Shown piece after piece: positions 35,286-43,924 of a DNA stretch of 64,000 bases. The position numbers and the translations under genes were made by a program. The DNA comes from Rhodanobacter sp. A1T4 (lineage in GTDB: Bacteria > Pseudomonadota > Gammaproteobacteria > Xanthomonadales > Rhodanobacteraceae), in NCBI RefSeq assembly GCF_014207185.1, contig NZ_JACHCP010000004.1, forward strand, positions 186,001 to 250,000, read 5' to 3'. How positions within the stretch are numbered: the stretch's first letter is position 1; each line of letters begins with the position of its first letter. The notes under the pieces were generated by a model. The model was not told where the DNA came from. It saw only the letters and a program-made list of their open reading frames with translations, and did not search any database.

Positions 35286-37003
35286 TGGAAATGCCGTCTT
35301 TTGTAGCCGCGGGTATGGAGATTATCGGCTGGGCACTCGTGCACTTTATCTGGCAATGCAGTCTTCTTGGTTTGCTGTACGCGATAGCAAGAAAAGTTGT
35401 GTCTCGCGGCGAAGCGCGTTATCGCTTGGGAATGATGACGCTATTCATGCTGGCTATATGTCCCTTGCTGACGATATGGCAGATGCTGCGAGTGCTGCTA
35501 CCTTCGGTAGATACAACGACGGGGTCGGTTACATCGGATCTGGTAGGTGCGGGCTTGGTAGCAAATGCCACTCCATCTGCAGGCATTGCAATGAATGCGC
35601 TATTGCCTTGGCTTGTATTGGTGTGGCTTTTAGGCGTCTGTATTTTGTCACTGCGCGCCTGGCGCCAGTGGCGAGGACTCAATGCGCTAGTAGGTAAGGC
35701 CGAATCACTGCCCTTTTGGCAGTCTTGCGTCACTGACATGGCAAAACGCTTCGGGTTGAGTCGTCATGTGAGAGTGCTCTGCAGTCATGACATCGACACG
35801 CCAGCGCTGATTGGTTGGTTAAAGCCAGTTATCGTATTGCCGATGGCTGTGACATTGAATTTTCCGGCTACGCAGATCGAGTTGATCTTTGCTCACGAAC
35901 TCTCGCACTTGCGGCGATGGGATCCCCTCGCCAATTTGTTTCAGGTGATGCTGGAGACACTACATTTTTACCATCCCGTGGTGCACTGGATTTCGCAAGA
36001 CGTTCGGAACGAGCGCGAAATTTGCTGCGATCGACTTGCAATCGCGATCACTGGAGGTAGCCGTCATCAATTCGCTACGGCACTGGCTGAGCTGGGAGGG
36101 TTGCAGGAACAACGCGGAATGCTGCTACTTCCAGCCAACGGTGGCGTATTGCTGGATCGCGTGCAGCATATAATGCTCCCAGATCATGGGGGCGCTCGTG
36201 TGGGCAAGTCTGCCCGGTTTGCGGCCATGCTCCTTGCTGCTGTGCTTGTTGCAACGATGGTCCGGCTTGAATGGACACAGGCGCAGATCCAGCAAAGCCT
36301 TTCAGCATCTTTGCAGCGATTGAATACGATATTCGAACATCAGAGACTGCCACTTGAAAGATCGGTCGGTGCATTTCACTTGTCTGACCTTGTTCCTCAA
36401 CGTGTCAAGGTCCTGCGGCCTGTGGCACCAGGCACGCCACACCTGGCCCAAATTGATTCTGCGAGTTTGTTGCCAGCCGTCACGATTGCTGTTGGCGCAA
36501 TCGCGTTACCACGTCCGGTCCAGGTGCAGATTCTCGATCTGGTGCACAGCCATAACGAATTGCCCATTCGTATAGCCAATCAGGCCTCTGCTCTTGCGGC
36601 ACCAAGTCCTGTACTTATTCGCCGTCCGATTTACCCTCAAGATGCAGTTATAGGGGGCGTGGAAGGGAAGGTAACGGTTGAATTCAATATTGCCAGCGAT
36701 GGGAGTGTGCAGAACCTCAGCGTGATCAACGCCAAGCCCGCGGGGGTGTTCGATCAAGCGGCGGAACGGGCAATGCGTGGATGGAAATACGCAGTCAGTG
36801 AAGGTGTGTCGCCTCAGCGTCTGTACCGTCAGGTCTTCGCATTTTCGCTGAATGCATCGCGCGCCATGGGACCCGTATCAACAAATATGCCAGTGGGTAC
36901 TGAAGTCCTCGCGCGAGTGGGTTGTCAAACTCCTACTGGCACTCATATCTGTCGTTGGCCGGAAAGCAACGAATCAAAGAGGTTGGCAGAGCCGCAGCCT
37001 TGA
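35285..37003 (+). CDS. M56 metallopeptidase sensor fused to a TonB C-terminal domain
   Basis: BlaR1/MecR1-like membrane protein of 572 aa. Helices near residues 12-32, 45-65 and 105-125 precede the M56 zinc-protease domain with HELSHLRRWDPLANL (HExxH) and ICCDRLA; a further helix lies at about 313-330. Instead of a beta-lactam sensor domain the C-terminus carries a TonB-C/energy-transducer domain (about 435-530: YPQDAVIGGVEGKVTVEFNI, GWKYAVSEG). The tail ends GCQTPTGTHICRW. Forms a two-gene unit with the BlaI repressor. The signal sensed is unknown. Confidence 0.92.
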   Translation: MEMPSFVAAGMEIIGWALVHFIWQCSLLGLLYAIARKVVSRGEARYRLGMMTLFMLAICPLLTIWQMLRVLLPSVDTTTGSVTSDLVGAGLVANATPSAGIAMNALLPWLVLVWLLGVCILSLRAWRQWRGLNALVGKAESLPFWQSCVTDMAKRFGLSRHVRVLCSHDIDTPALIGWLKPVIVLPMAVTLNFPATQIELIFAHELSHLRRWDPLANLFQVMLETLHFYHPVVHWISQDVRNEREICCDRLAIAITGGSRHQFATALAELGGLQEQRGMLLLPANGGVLLDRVQHIMLPDHGGARVGKSARFAAMLLAAVLVATMVRLEWTQAQIQQSLSASLQRLNTIFEHQRLPLERSVGAFHLSDLVPQRVKVLRPVAPGTPHLAQIDSASLLPAVTIAVGAIALPRPVQVQILDLVHSHNELPIRIANQASALAAPSPVLIRRPIYPQDAVIGGVEGKVTVEFNIASDGSVQNLSVINAKPAGVFDQAAERAMRGWKYAVSEGVSPQRLYRQVFAFSLNASRAMGPVSTNMPVGTEVLARVGCQTPTGTHICRWPESNESKRLAEPQP

Positions 37004-37348
37004 TTTAAAGGGAAAAATGGACGTTCTATCCAGATCTTGCCAAGGCTTCCGGGTCGGAACACTCGACCACGCGCCGGTTAACCCCTCCATAACTCTCTAC
37101 CATTTATAACATCTCCACCGGTTATCGGCTTGATGTTACGGCTTGCCAAGGCTCGTGATTGCTGATGATGGTGTCGGGACGATAGCTTGGGCTCAGGTGT
37201 GGCGACGGCGAGTCGTGCATCTGGGCCTTTTTCTTGTCCGTACGACGTCCGATTCAGTTTCGCGTGGTAATTGGCGGGATTCCCCGCACCAAGCTTGTTA
37301 AGCTTGCAGCCTCAGCCGTTCCGTGCAACGGCTGCGTAGGAGTGATAC
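37004..37348. other. 345-bp spacer before the response regulator
   Basis: No coding frame with recognisable content. Near its right end are two adjacent dyads, CAAGCTT-GTT-AAGCTTG (37290-37306) and CAGCCGTT-N6-AACGGCTG (37313-37334), just before the response-regulator start. Confidence 0.6.
37313..37334. repeat. 8-bp inverted repeat in the response-regulator leader
   Basis: CAGCCGTT and AACGGCTG, six bases apart, ending 14 bp before the ATG. In the mRNA this would place a hairpin next to the ribosome-binding site; as DNA it might be a binding site. Confidence 0.45.
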
Positions 37349-38035
37349 ATGCGCGTTCTGGTGATCGAAGACAACAGCGATATCGCGACCAACATCGGCG
37401 ATTATCTGGAAGACCGCGGCCATGTGGTCGATTTCGCCGGCGACGGTGTCACCGGCTTGCATCTGGCAGTGGTGCACGATTTCGACGTCATCGTGCTGGA
37501 CCTCACCTTGCCCGGCATGGACGGGTTGGAAGTGGCGCGCAAGCTGCGCCATGAAGCGCACAAGCAGACGCCGATCCTGATGCTGACGGCGCGTGATGCG
37601 CTGGAACAGAAGCTGATCGGTTTCGAATCCGGCGCCGACGACTACATGACCAAGCCGTTTGCGCTGCAGGAAATCGCGGCGCGACTCGAAGTGCTGGCGC
37701 GTCGCGGTAAAGGCCCGCAGAGCCGTGTGCTTAAAGTGGCTGACCTCACGTTCAACCTCGATACGCTGACGGTGAATCGCGAAGGCAAGTCGATCCAGCT
37801 CAACCCGATCGGCCTGAAGTTGCTGCAGGCGCTGATGGAGGCCAGTCCGTCGGTGGTAACAAGACAGGATTTGGAGCAACGTGTGTGGGGTGAGGAGTTG
37901 CCCGATAGCGACTCTTTGCGCGTGCATATCCATGGCTTACGCGCGGCGATCGACAAGCCGTTCGAGAAGCCTTTGATTCACACGCGGCACGGCATTGGCT
38001 ATCGGATGGTCGAGCCGGATGCAGTCCAGGCGTAA
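37349..38035 (+). CDS. OmpR/PhoP-family response regulator
   Basis: Two-component response regulator (228 aa): receiver domain with acidic pair E7-D8, phospho-acceptor D51 (VIVLDLTLPGMDGL), Thr and Lys switch residues (LMLTARD, YMTKPF), then a winged-helix DNA-binding domain (about 130-225) ending HTRHGIGYRMVEP. ATG 37349 has GTAGGAG upstream. Overlaps the kinase gene by 17 bp. Target genes unknown; the glycolipid-type operon starts 1.8 kb downstream on the same strand. Confidence 0.95.
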   Translation: MRVLVIEDNSDIATNIGDYLEDRGHVVDFAGDGVTGLHLAVVHDFDVIVLDLTLPGMDGLEVARKLRHEAHKQTPILMLTARDALEQKLIGFESGADDYMTKPFALQEIAARLEVLARRGKGPQSRVLKVADLTFNLDTLTVNREGKSIQLNPIGLKLLQALMEASPSVVTRQDLEQRVWGEELPDSDSLRVHIHGLRAAIDKPFEKPLIHTRHGIGYRMVEPDAVQA

Positions 38036-39302
38036 GCTTCGCTTTCGATTGATTGTCTCGTTCGCGCTGTTTGGCTTCGGCCTCAGCGCGCTCTTTGCCG
38101 TGGCGGCGTTGTACGTGCGCGCCAAGGTAGAAAATCAGCTTATCAACGACAGTTTGCAGAACGATACGGATCAGGCAGTTGATCAGATCATCGCGCATCC
38201 TGATCAGCAAGCGCACTCCGAATTGCTCGAAGCCTGGTTCAAAAGCGATCGTACGATCTACAAGATGCCACTGGCCTGGCAGGACCTGGGTACGGGAGTT
38301 CATGACATCCAGGAAACGGATACTAGTGGCAAGGCCAGACACTACAAGCTCGCCGTCCGGCGCAAGAACGGCATCATCGGTTTTACCCGATATGACATCA
38401 GTCGCGAAGATCTAGGTAAGCGGCAGCTGATCACGTCCCTCATCGGTGCGGTGATTATTTTCAGCCTGCTCTCGTTGGGCATTGGCCTGTGGCTCTCGCG
38501 CAAAGTTCTCAAACCTGTCACTGAACTCGCGCATCGCCTGCGCGGTTTTCGCAAGGCCGGCAAGGCCGAGCCACTGGCAGTGCATTTCGCCGATGACGAA
38601 GTGGGCGAGCTGGCGCATGCGTTGGACGAATACTCCGAACGACTTACCGCGATGGTCGAGCGCGATCGCGAATTCAATTCGGACGTAAGCCATGAGCTGC
38701 GTACGCCGTTGGCAGTGATCGCCAGCACGACGGAACTGCTGCAGGGCTCGCCTGACCTCAGTGAAAAAATCAGCGAACGCCTGAAGCGCATTGAACGTGC
38801 ATCTCGTCAGGCGACCGAGCTGATCGAAGCCCTGCTTTTGCTGTCCCGTGCCGAACGGCGCGGGCCGACGCGTGGCGAAACCACCGAGGTGGGCAAGGTG
38901 GCCTCTGACGTGATCGAGAGCCAGCGGCCGCAGATGCGCGGCAAGCCGATTGAGATTGAATTGATCGTCAATGCCCCTGTGACCGTCAATGCGCCGGCGT
39001 CGGTGTTATCGGTGGCGCTCACCAACCTGATTGGCAATGCGATCAAGTACACGCTGGAAGGCAGCGTGCGCGTCGAGGTCGGCAAAGGCCGTATCGAAGT
39101 GATCGATACCGGTCCCGGCATCAAGCCGGAGGACGCCGAGCGGCTTTTCCAGCGCGGCGTACGTGGCGAAGGCGCAGGCGGCAGCGGTGCGGGTCTCGGT
39201 CTGGCGATTGTGCGCCGGTTGTGCGAACTCTACGGTTGGGACGTATCGATGCGTCCGCGCAGTGATGCCAACGGCGCGATTGCCTGCATCGTTTTCAAAT
39301 AG
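38019..39302 (+). CDS. Sensor histidine kinase
   Basis: Membrane sensor kinase of 427 aa: TM1 at about residues 10-33, a short periplasmic domain of about 100 residues, TM2 at about 137-160, HAMP, HisKA with FNSDVSHELRTPLAVIAS (phospho-acceptor H225) and HATPase_c (NLIGNAIKY, IDTGPGI, GSGAGLGLAIVRRL). I use ATG 38019 (MQSRRKLRFRL), which overlaps the regulator gene; a start at 37995 is also open. The domain order matches the PhoQ/ColS-like class. Confidence 0.93.
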   Translation: MQSRRKLRFRLIVSFALFGFGLSALFAVAALYVRAKVENQLINDSLQNDTDQAVDQIIAHPDQQAHSELLEAWFKSDRTIYKMPLAWQDLGTGVHDIQETDTSGKARHYKLAVRRKNGIIGFTRYDISREDLGKRQLITSLIGAVIIFSLLSLGIGLWLSRKVLKPVTELAHRLRGFRKAGKAEPLAVHFADDEVGELAHALDEYSERLTAMVERDREFNSDVSHELRTPLAVIASTTELLQGSPDLSEKISERLKRIERASRQATELIEALLLLSRAERRGPTRGETTEVGKVASDVIESQRPQMRGKPIEIELIVNAPVTVNAPASVLSVALTNLIGNAIKYTLEGSVRVEVGKGRIEVIDTGPGIKPEDAERLFQRGVRGEGAGGSGAGLGLAIVRRLCELYGWDVSMRPRSDANGAIACIVFK

Positions 39303-39865
39303 TGTTTCACGCTGCCGGCCGCGCAAGGCGGTCGGGGTTCGTAATGTCGAGTGCCGCACAAGAACGGTACGAAATATTGCTGCATCGCACAATATGTGAC
39401 CGACCGCACGTAGTGCGGGTGGACATGAGTGGAGTGAGTGTTGACACTCGCTATCAAAGACGGATGGTTTCTTGTCCCGGCATAGCATCGAAAGTGGGTG
39501 TTCATTTGCTATCAGGCTTTCGGTGAGATGTCTTTCCATTTAGGTGATTTGATCGGCAGATCCACTGCTGGTGATGGTTCTCCTTTAAATATCCGGATTT
39601 CCTGAAGATCCGGAAATAAAACAACGTTAGAGACGATTTAAGTGTCGCCACACCGGCCACGCGATGGATTCGTGCGCCTTGTTGAATCAGCAGCACAAGG
39701 AACTACGAAGGCAGGTGCAGTGGCGAATACCGGGATTCCATATAACCAGATCGCAACGAGATAACCGAGGGCCGATGCAGGTGATGTGCAGCGATACAGG
39801 ATCGTCGTGACTGCACGTTCGATCGAATGGGTACGGCTGAGCAGACATCGAAGGAAGGATGTGAG
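39303..39865. other. 563-bp leader region upstream of the NRPS operon
   Basis: No convincing gene. The stretch is more AT-rich than its surroundings, contains a near-perfect 9-bp dyad (39433-39452), two copies of ATCCGGA (39591 and 39608) and a -10-like TATAAC (39741-39746). It is the probable control region of the NRPS operon, or the remains of something lost. Confidence 0.55.
39433..39452. repeat. 9-bp inverted repeat in the NRPS leader
   Basis: AGTGAGTGT-TG-ACACTCGCT with one mismatch, 413 bp before the NRPS start. No T-run follows. Candidate regulator site or late terminator element of the kinase gene. Confidence 0.4.
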
Positions 39866-42800
39866 ATGAATGAGTACGAGGATGTTTCGTTACCGTTGAC
39901 CACAGCGCAACGTGGTCTGTGGGTCGGCCAGAAAATTGCGGCCGCCGATACCACCATGAATATTGCCGAGGCGGTCGAAATCTGCGGTCCGGTGGATCCT
40001 GCACTATTCCAGCGGGCGCTGTCGCAGGTGACCTGCGAAGCGGACACCCTGCGTGTTTGCATCGTCGAACAGAACGGCAAGCCGAGGCAGATCATCCGGC
40101 CGATCTACCAAGGTGAGTTTCCGTTCATTGACGCCAGTCACGAGGCCGATCCGGAGGCCGCCGCAAAAGCCTGGATGAACGACGAAATCATCCGGCCGGT
40201 CGACCTCGCGCACGATGCGTTGTGGGTGAGTGCGCTGATCAAGCTCGCCGATGACCGTTACTACTGGTACCAGCGCGCGCATCATGCGGTGTACGACGGT
40301 TATAGCGGCGGCATGGTTGCGCGCCGGGTGGCCGAGCTCTATACGGCCTACGCGGAGGGGTGCGAGCCAGCGCCGAGTGGATTCGGTTCGCTGCATACCC
40401 TGATCGAGGGCGAGGCCGTTTATCGAGACTCAGATCGCTTCCGTCGCGACCGCGAATACTGGAAAGAGCAGCTCGCCCAGTTGCCCGAGGCGGTTACCTT
40501 GTCGCGTAACACTCGTCGGCGCAGCATGGGTGGTCTGCTGCGCAGTATCGGTCATCTCTCAGTCGAGACGACACAGCGTCTGGGTGAGCTGGGCAAGCTT
40601 ACGGCGGCGAGCTTGCCGCAAGTACTGATCGGCCTGGTCGCTGCCTACTATCACCGCGCTACCGGTGCCAACGACCTGGTCATGGGCATGCCGGTTTCCG
40701 GACGCATCAATGCCACTCTGCGTAGTGCACCCGGAATGGTTGCAAACGCGGTAAGCATTCGCCTGTTCTTTACGCCAGAAATGACGGCGGCAGAGCTATT
40801 TGCGCAAGTGTCGAAGACCGTGCGGCAGTCGTTGCGGCACCAGCAGTACCGCTATGAGGATTTGCGCCGCGACCTTGGCCTGATCAGCGAAGGCCAGCAC
40901 ATTGCCTGGCTCGGTGTGAACATCGAACCGTTCGACTATCAGCTCAACTTCGCCGGTGCAAGTTCCATCGCGCACAACATGTCCAATGGCTCGGCGGAAG
41001 ATCTCACGGTCTTCGTCTACGACCGTGGCAACGATAGCCCGTTGCGCTTCGATTTCGACGCCAACCCCGCTCTGTATTCGATGGCCGAACTTGACGAACA
41101 CCGGCGTCGACTGGTGCGCCTGATCGAAGCCGTGTTGGCCGATCCGACACAGCCGCTGCGGCAGATCGACATACTTGGCGAAGAAGAGCGCCAGCGCCTG
41201 CTGGTCGACTGGAACGACACGGCGGCGCCGTTGTCCGACCAGCGCCTGCCAGCACTGGTCGCGCGTCATGCGCGGCTGACCCCGCAAGCGCCGGCGGTGG
41301 TATTCGAAAACAACGTCATCAGCTATCGCGAACTGCATGCACGCAGCGTCAGTCAGGCCCGCCAGTTGCTCGCCGATGGCGTGGAGCCGGGTGACGTAGT
41401 AGCGGTGGCCTTGCCGCGCAGCGAGCAACTGCTGGTTGTGCTGCTGGCGATCATGCGGACCGGCGCGGCGTATCTGCCGATCGATCTGGACAGCCCGGCT
41501 GAGCGTACGGCGCTGGTGCTGGCCGATGCGTCGCCGATCGTGCTGATCGCCCAGCCCGAAATGCACGCGCGTTTTGCTCTCGGTGGCTTGCTGCTGCTGG
41601 TGCCGGAAGAACTGGATACATCGTCAGGCGAAACGCTATCTGGCGAGACCTTGTACGAGCCTGATCTCAGCGTAGCGGAAAGCACGGCGTATGTGCTCTA
41701 CACCTCAGGTTCCACCGGCCGGCCCAAGGGTGTGGAAGTCACTCATCGCAATCTGGGCAATTTCCTGCAAGGTATGCAGGATCAGCTTAGGCCGGTGGCA
41801 AGCGATCGCTTTTTGGCTGTGACTACGGTGATCTTCGATATTGCCGGACTCGAACTGTATCTGCCGCTCACCGTTGGCGCGCAAGTGGTGATGGCCAGTT
41901 GCGAAGCAGTGCGCAATCCACCACTGCTGGCGCAGCTTATTCAACGCAGCGGTGCCACCCACGTGCAGGCCACGCCATCGTTGTGGCGCGTGCTTCTGAC
42001 GAGTGCGGAAACGAAACTGGACGGCGTGCATGCACTGGTGGGTGGTGAAGCGCTCAGTGCGGAACTGGCTGGCCGCCTGCAGCGTCATGCTGCGCGTGTC
42101 ACGCAGTTCTACGGCCCGACTGAAACCACCGTATGGTCGACGGCATTCGAACTGGGCAGCCTCGACCAGGCGCCGCCATCGATTGGCCGGCCCATCCTCA
42201 ACACCCGGCTCTATGTGCTCAATGAAGATCGCCAGCCCGTGCTGACCGGTGCGATTGGCGAGCTGTATATCGGCGGCGCCGGTGTCGCCAAGGGTTATCT
42301 CAATCGTCCACAACTTACCGAGGAGCGTTTCCCGGCAGACCCATTCGTGGCCGATGGCAGCCGGATGTATCGCACCGGCGATCTGGTGCGCTGGAGCGAT
42401 GATGGCTTGCTGAGTTTCATCGGGCGCGCGGATGGTCAGGTGAAAGTCCGCGGCCATCGCGTCGAGTTGGGTGAAATCGAAGCCCAACTGCTCGAGCACG
42501 TCGCCATCACGGCGGCCGCCGTTGCCGCGCATTGCGATGCGGAAGGCATCGTCACGCTAGCCGGTTATCTGGTGGTGGCGGCTGGCGCCACCATCGATAC
42601 CGATGCTGTGCGTGTCTATCTGTCCAGCCGATTGCCGGAATACATGATGCCGGCCAGCTTCATGCTGCTTGATGCGTTACCCCTGACACCGAACGGCAAG
42701 TTGGACCGCAAGGCATTGCCGCAGCCCGAGCGGCAATCCCGCGCGGCTTATGTCGAGCCGGTGACCCAGATCGAGCAGAAACTGGCGGCGTTGTGGCAGC

Positions 42801-43924
42801 AGATTCTTGGGCTGGAGCGAGTGGGTCTGCACGATAATTTTTTCGAGATCGGTGGCGATTCACTGAGCGCGGCAGAAATGCTTGCGCGCTTCCCCGAGCA
42901 TTTTTCCATGGAGTTGCCGCTAAGCAGCTTGTTCGAGGCCTCCACCATTGCTGGTTTGGCCGGCTATCTGCAGCGTGCGGATAGCCTGAGTGACCCGCTG
43001 GGTTCATTGCTGCCGCTGCGTCTGTCGCAACAGCAGCGGCCGCTGTTCTGTATCCACCCGGTGGTCGGTATCAGCTGGGGCTACGCCAACATGCTGCGCC
43101 ATCTGGACGGCAAGCTGCCAGTCTATGGTCTGCAATCGCATGGCCTGCGTGGCAAGACGTCGTTGCCTGAAAGCATCGAGGAAATGGCGGCGGATTATCT
43201 GGTGCAGATACGGCGCAAACAGCCGCATGGGCCGTATCGTCTGCTGGGCTGGTCGCTGGGCGGCCTGATTGCGCACGCCATCGCGGCACAGCTGCAAGCT
43301 CAGGGCGAGCACGTGGAATGCCTGGCGATGATGGATTCGTATCCCTTCGTTACCGATGATGCGCAGGCGTGCAGTGACGAAGCGCTCGAGGTCCAGGCGA
43401 TTCTGCACTTCCTCGGCTTCCATCAATTGGCCAGAGACAATCCGCCCGCAAACATGGATGCGTTGAGCGATGCGCTATGCCGCGAATACGACGTGTTTTC
43501 GGTGCCGCTGGTGCAGGAGATCATGAAGAGTGACCCGCAGCTGATTGATCACGTATCGGCGGTGACCCGCAATAATCTGCGGCTGGCCCGGCAATACGTG
43601 CCACAGCTGATCGATGCCGACTTGCTGTTCTTCCATGCCACCGCCAATGAACCGGTTGAGCTGGACGGATTGCTGCAATACCACCCGCGGGCGTGGCGGT
43701 CGTTTGTGGGCGGCCGGATCGAGACACACGAGATCGATTGCCATCATCAGAACATGCTGGAAGCCGGGCCGGCGGCACAGATCGGTGGCCTATTGCAGCA
43801 AAAGCTGACGGCTTTGCACGCAGCGAAGTCGGCGCTGCCAACCCTGCTGCGCCAGGCTGTCGTGCCAGAGCCCATGAAGACGGTCGATCGCGAAATGGCC
43901 GATCTGGGGGCGGTTTGTGTCTGA
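39866..43924 (+). CDS. Single-module NRPS (C-A-T-TE), predicted glycine-specific
   Basis: Non-ribosomal peptide synthetase of 1352 aa, EntF-like in layout. Condensation domain about 6-440 with HHAVYDG (H139-H140, D144-G145); adenylation about 455-960 with YTSGSTGRPKG and FDIAGLELYL (F657-D658); thiolation domain with GGDS (S999 carries phosphopantetheine); thioesterase about 1060-1300 with GWSLGG (S1130). Aligning to the ten GrsA pocket positions I read D-I-L-Q-V-G-F-V-W-K, close to the known glycine code. The N-terminal C domain should accept an acyl or hydroxyacyl donor. ATG 39866 has AAGGA upstream. First gene of the operon. Confidence 0.93.
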   Translation: MNEYEDVSLPLTTAQRGLWVGQKIAAADTTMNIAEAVEICGPVDPALFQRALSQVTCEADTLRVCIVEQNGKPRQIIRPIYQGEFPFIDASHEADPEAAAKAWMNDEIIRPVDLAHDALWVSALIKLADDRYYWYQRAHHAVYDGYSGGMVARRVAELYTAYAEGCEPAPSGFGSLHTLIEGEAVYRDSDRFRRDREYWKEQLAQLPEAVTLSRNTRRRSMGGLLRSIGHLSVETTQRLGELGKLTAASLPQVLIGLVAAYYHRATGANDLVMGMPVSGRINATLRSAPGMVANAVSIRLFFTPEMTAAELFAQVSKTVRQSLRHQQYRYEDLRRDLGLISEGQHIAWLGVNIEPFDYQLNFAGASSIAHNMSNGSAEDLTVFVYDRGNDSPLRFDFDANPALYSMAELDEHRRRLVRLIEAVLADPTQPLRQIDILGEEERQRLLVDWNDTAAPLSDQRLPALVARHARLTPQAPAVVFENNVISYRELHARSVSQARQLLADGVEPGDVVAVALPRSEQLLVVLLAIMRTGAAYLPIDLDSPAERTALVLADASPIVLIAQPEMHARFALGGLLLLVPEELDTSSGETLSGETLYEPDLSVAESTAYVLYTSGSTGRPKGVEVTHRNLGNFLQGMQDQLRPVASDRFLAVTTVIFDIAGLELYLPLTVGAQVVMASCEAVRNPPLLAQLIQRSGATHVQATPSLWRVLLTSAETKLDGVHALVGGEALSAELAGRLQRHAARVTQFYGPTETTVWSTAFELGSLDQAPPSIGRPILNTRLYVLNEDRQPVLTGAIGELYIGGAGVAKGYLNRPQLTEERFPADPFVADGSRMYRTGDLVRWSDDGLLSFIGRADGQVKVRGHRVELGEIEAQLLEHVAITAAAVAAHCDAEGIVTLAGYLVVAAGATIDTDAVRVYLSSRLPEYMMPASFMLLDALPLTPNGKLDRKALPQPERQSRAAYVEPVTQIEQKLAALWQQILGLERVGLHDNFFEIGGDSLSAAEMLARFPEHFSMELPLSSLFEASTIAGLAGYLQRADSLSDPLGSLLPLRLSQQQRPLFCIHPVVGISWGYANMLRHLDGKLPVYGLQSHGLRGKTSLPESIEEMAADYLVQIRRKQPHGPYRLLGWSLGGLIAHAIAAQLQAQGEHVECLAMMDSYPFVTDDAQACSDEALEVQAILHFLGFHQLARDNPPANMDALSDALCREYDVFSVPLVQEIMKSDPQLIDHVSAVTRNNLRLARQYVPQLIDADLLFFHATANEPVELDGLLQYHPRAWRSFVGGRIETHEIDCHHQNMLEAGPAAQIGGLLQQKLTALHAAKSALPTLLRQAVVPEPMKTVDREMADLGAVCV

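Noticed and set aside
40796-41566. 256-codon minus-strand frame inside the NRPS gene
   Set aside because: Lies antisense to the condensation/adenylation domains; no independent start signal or family.
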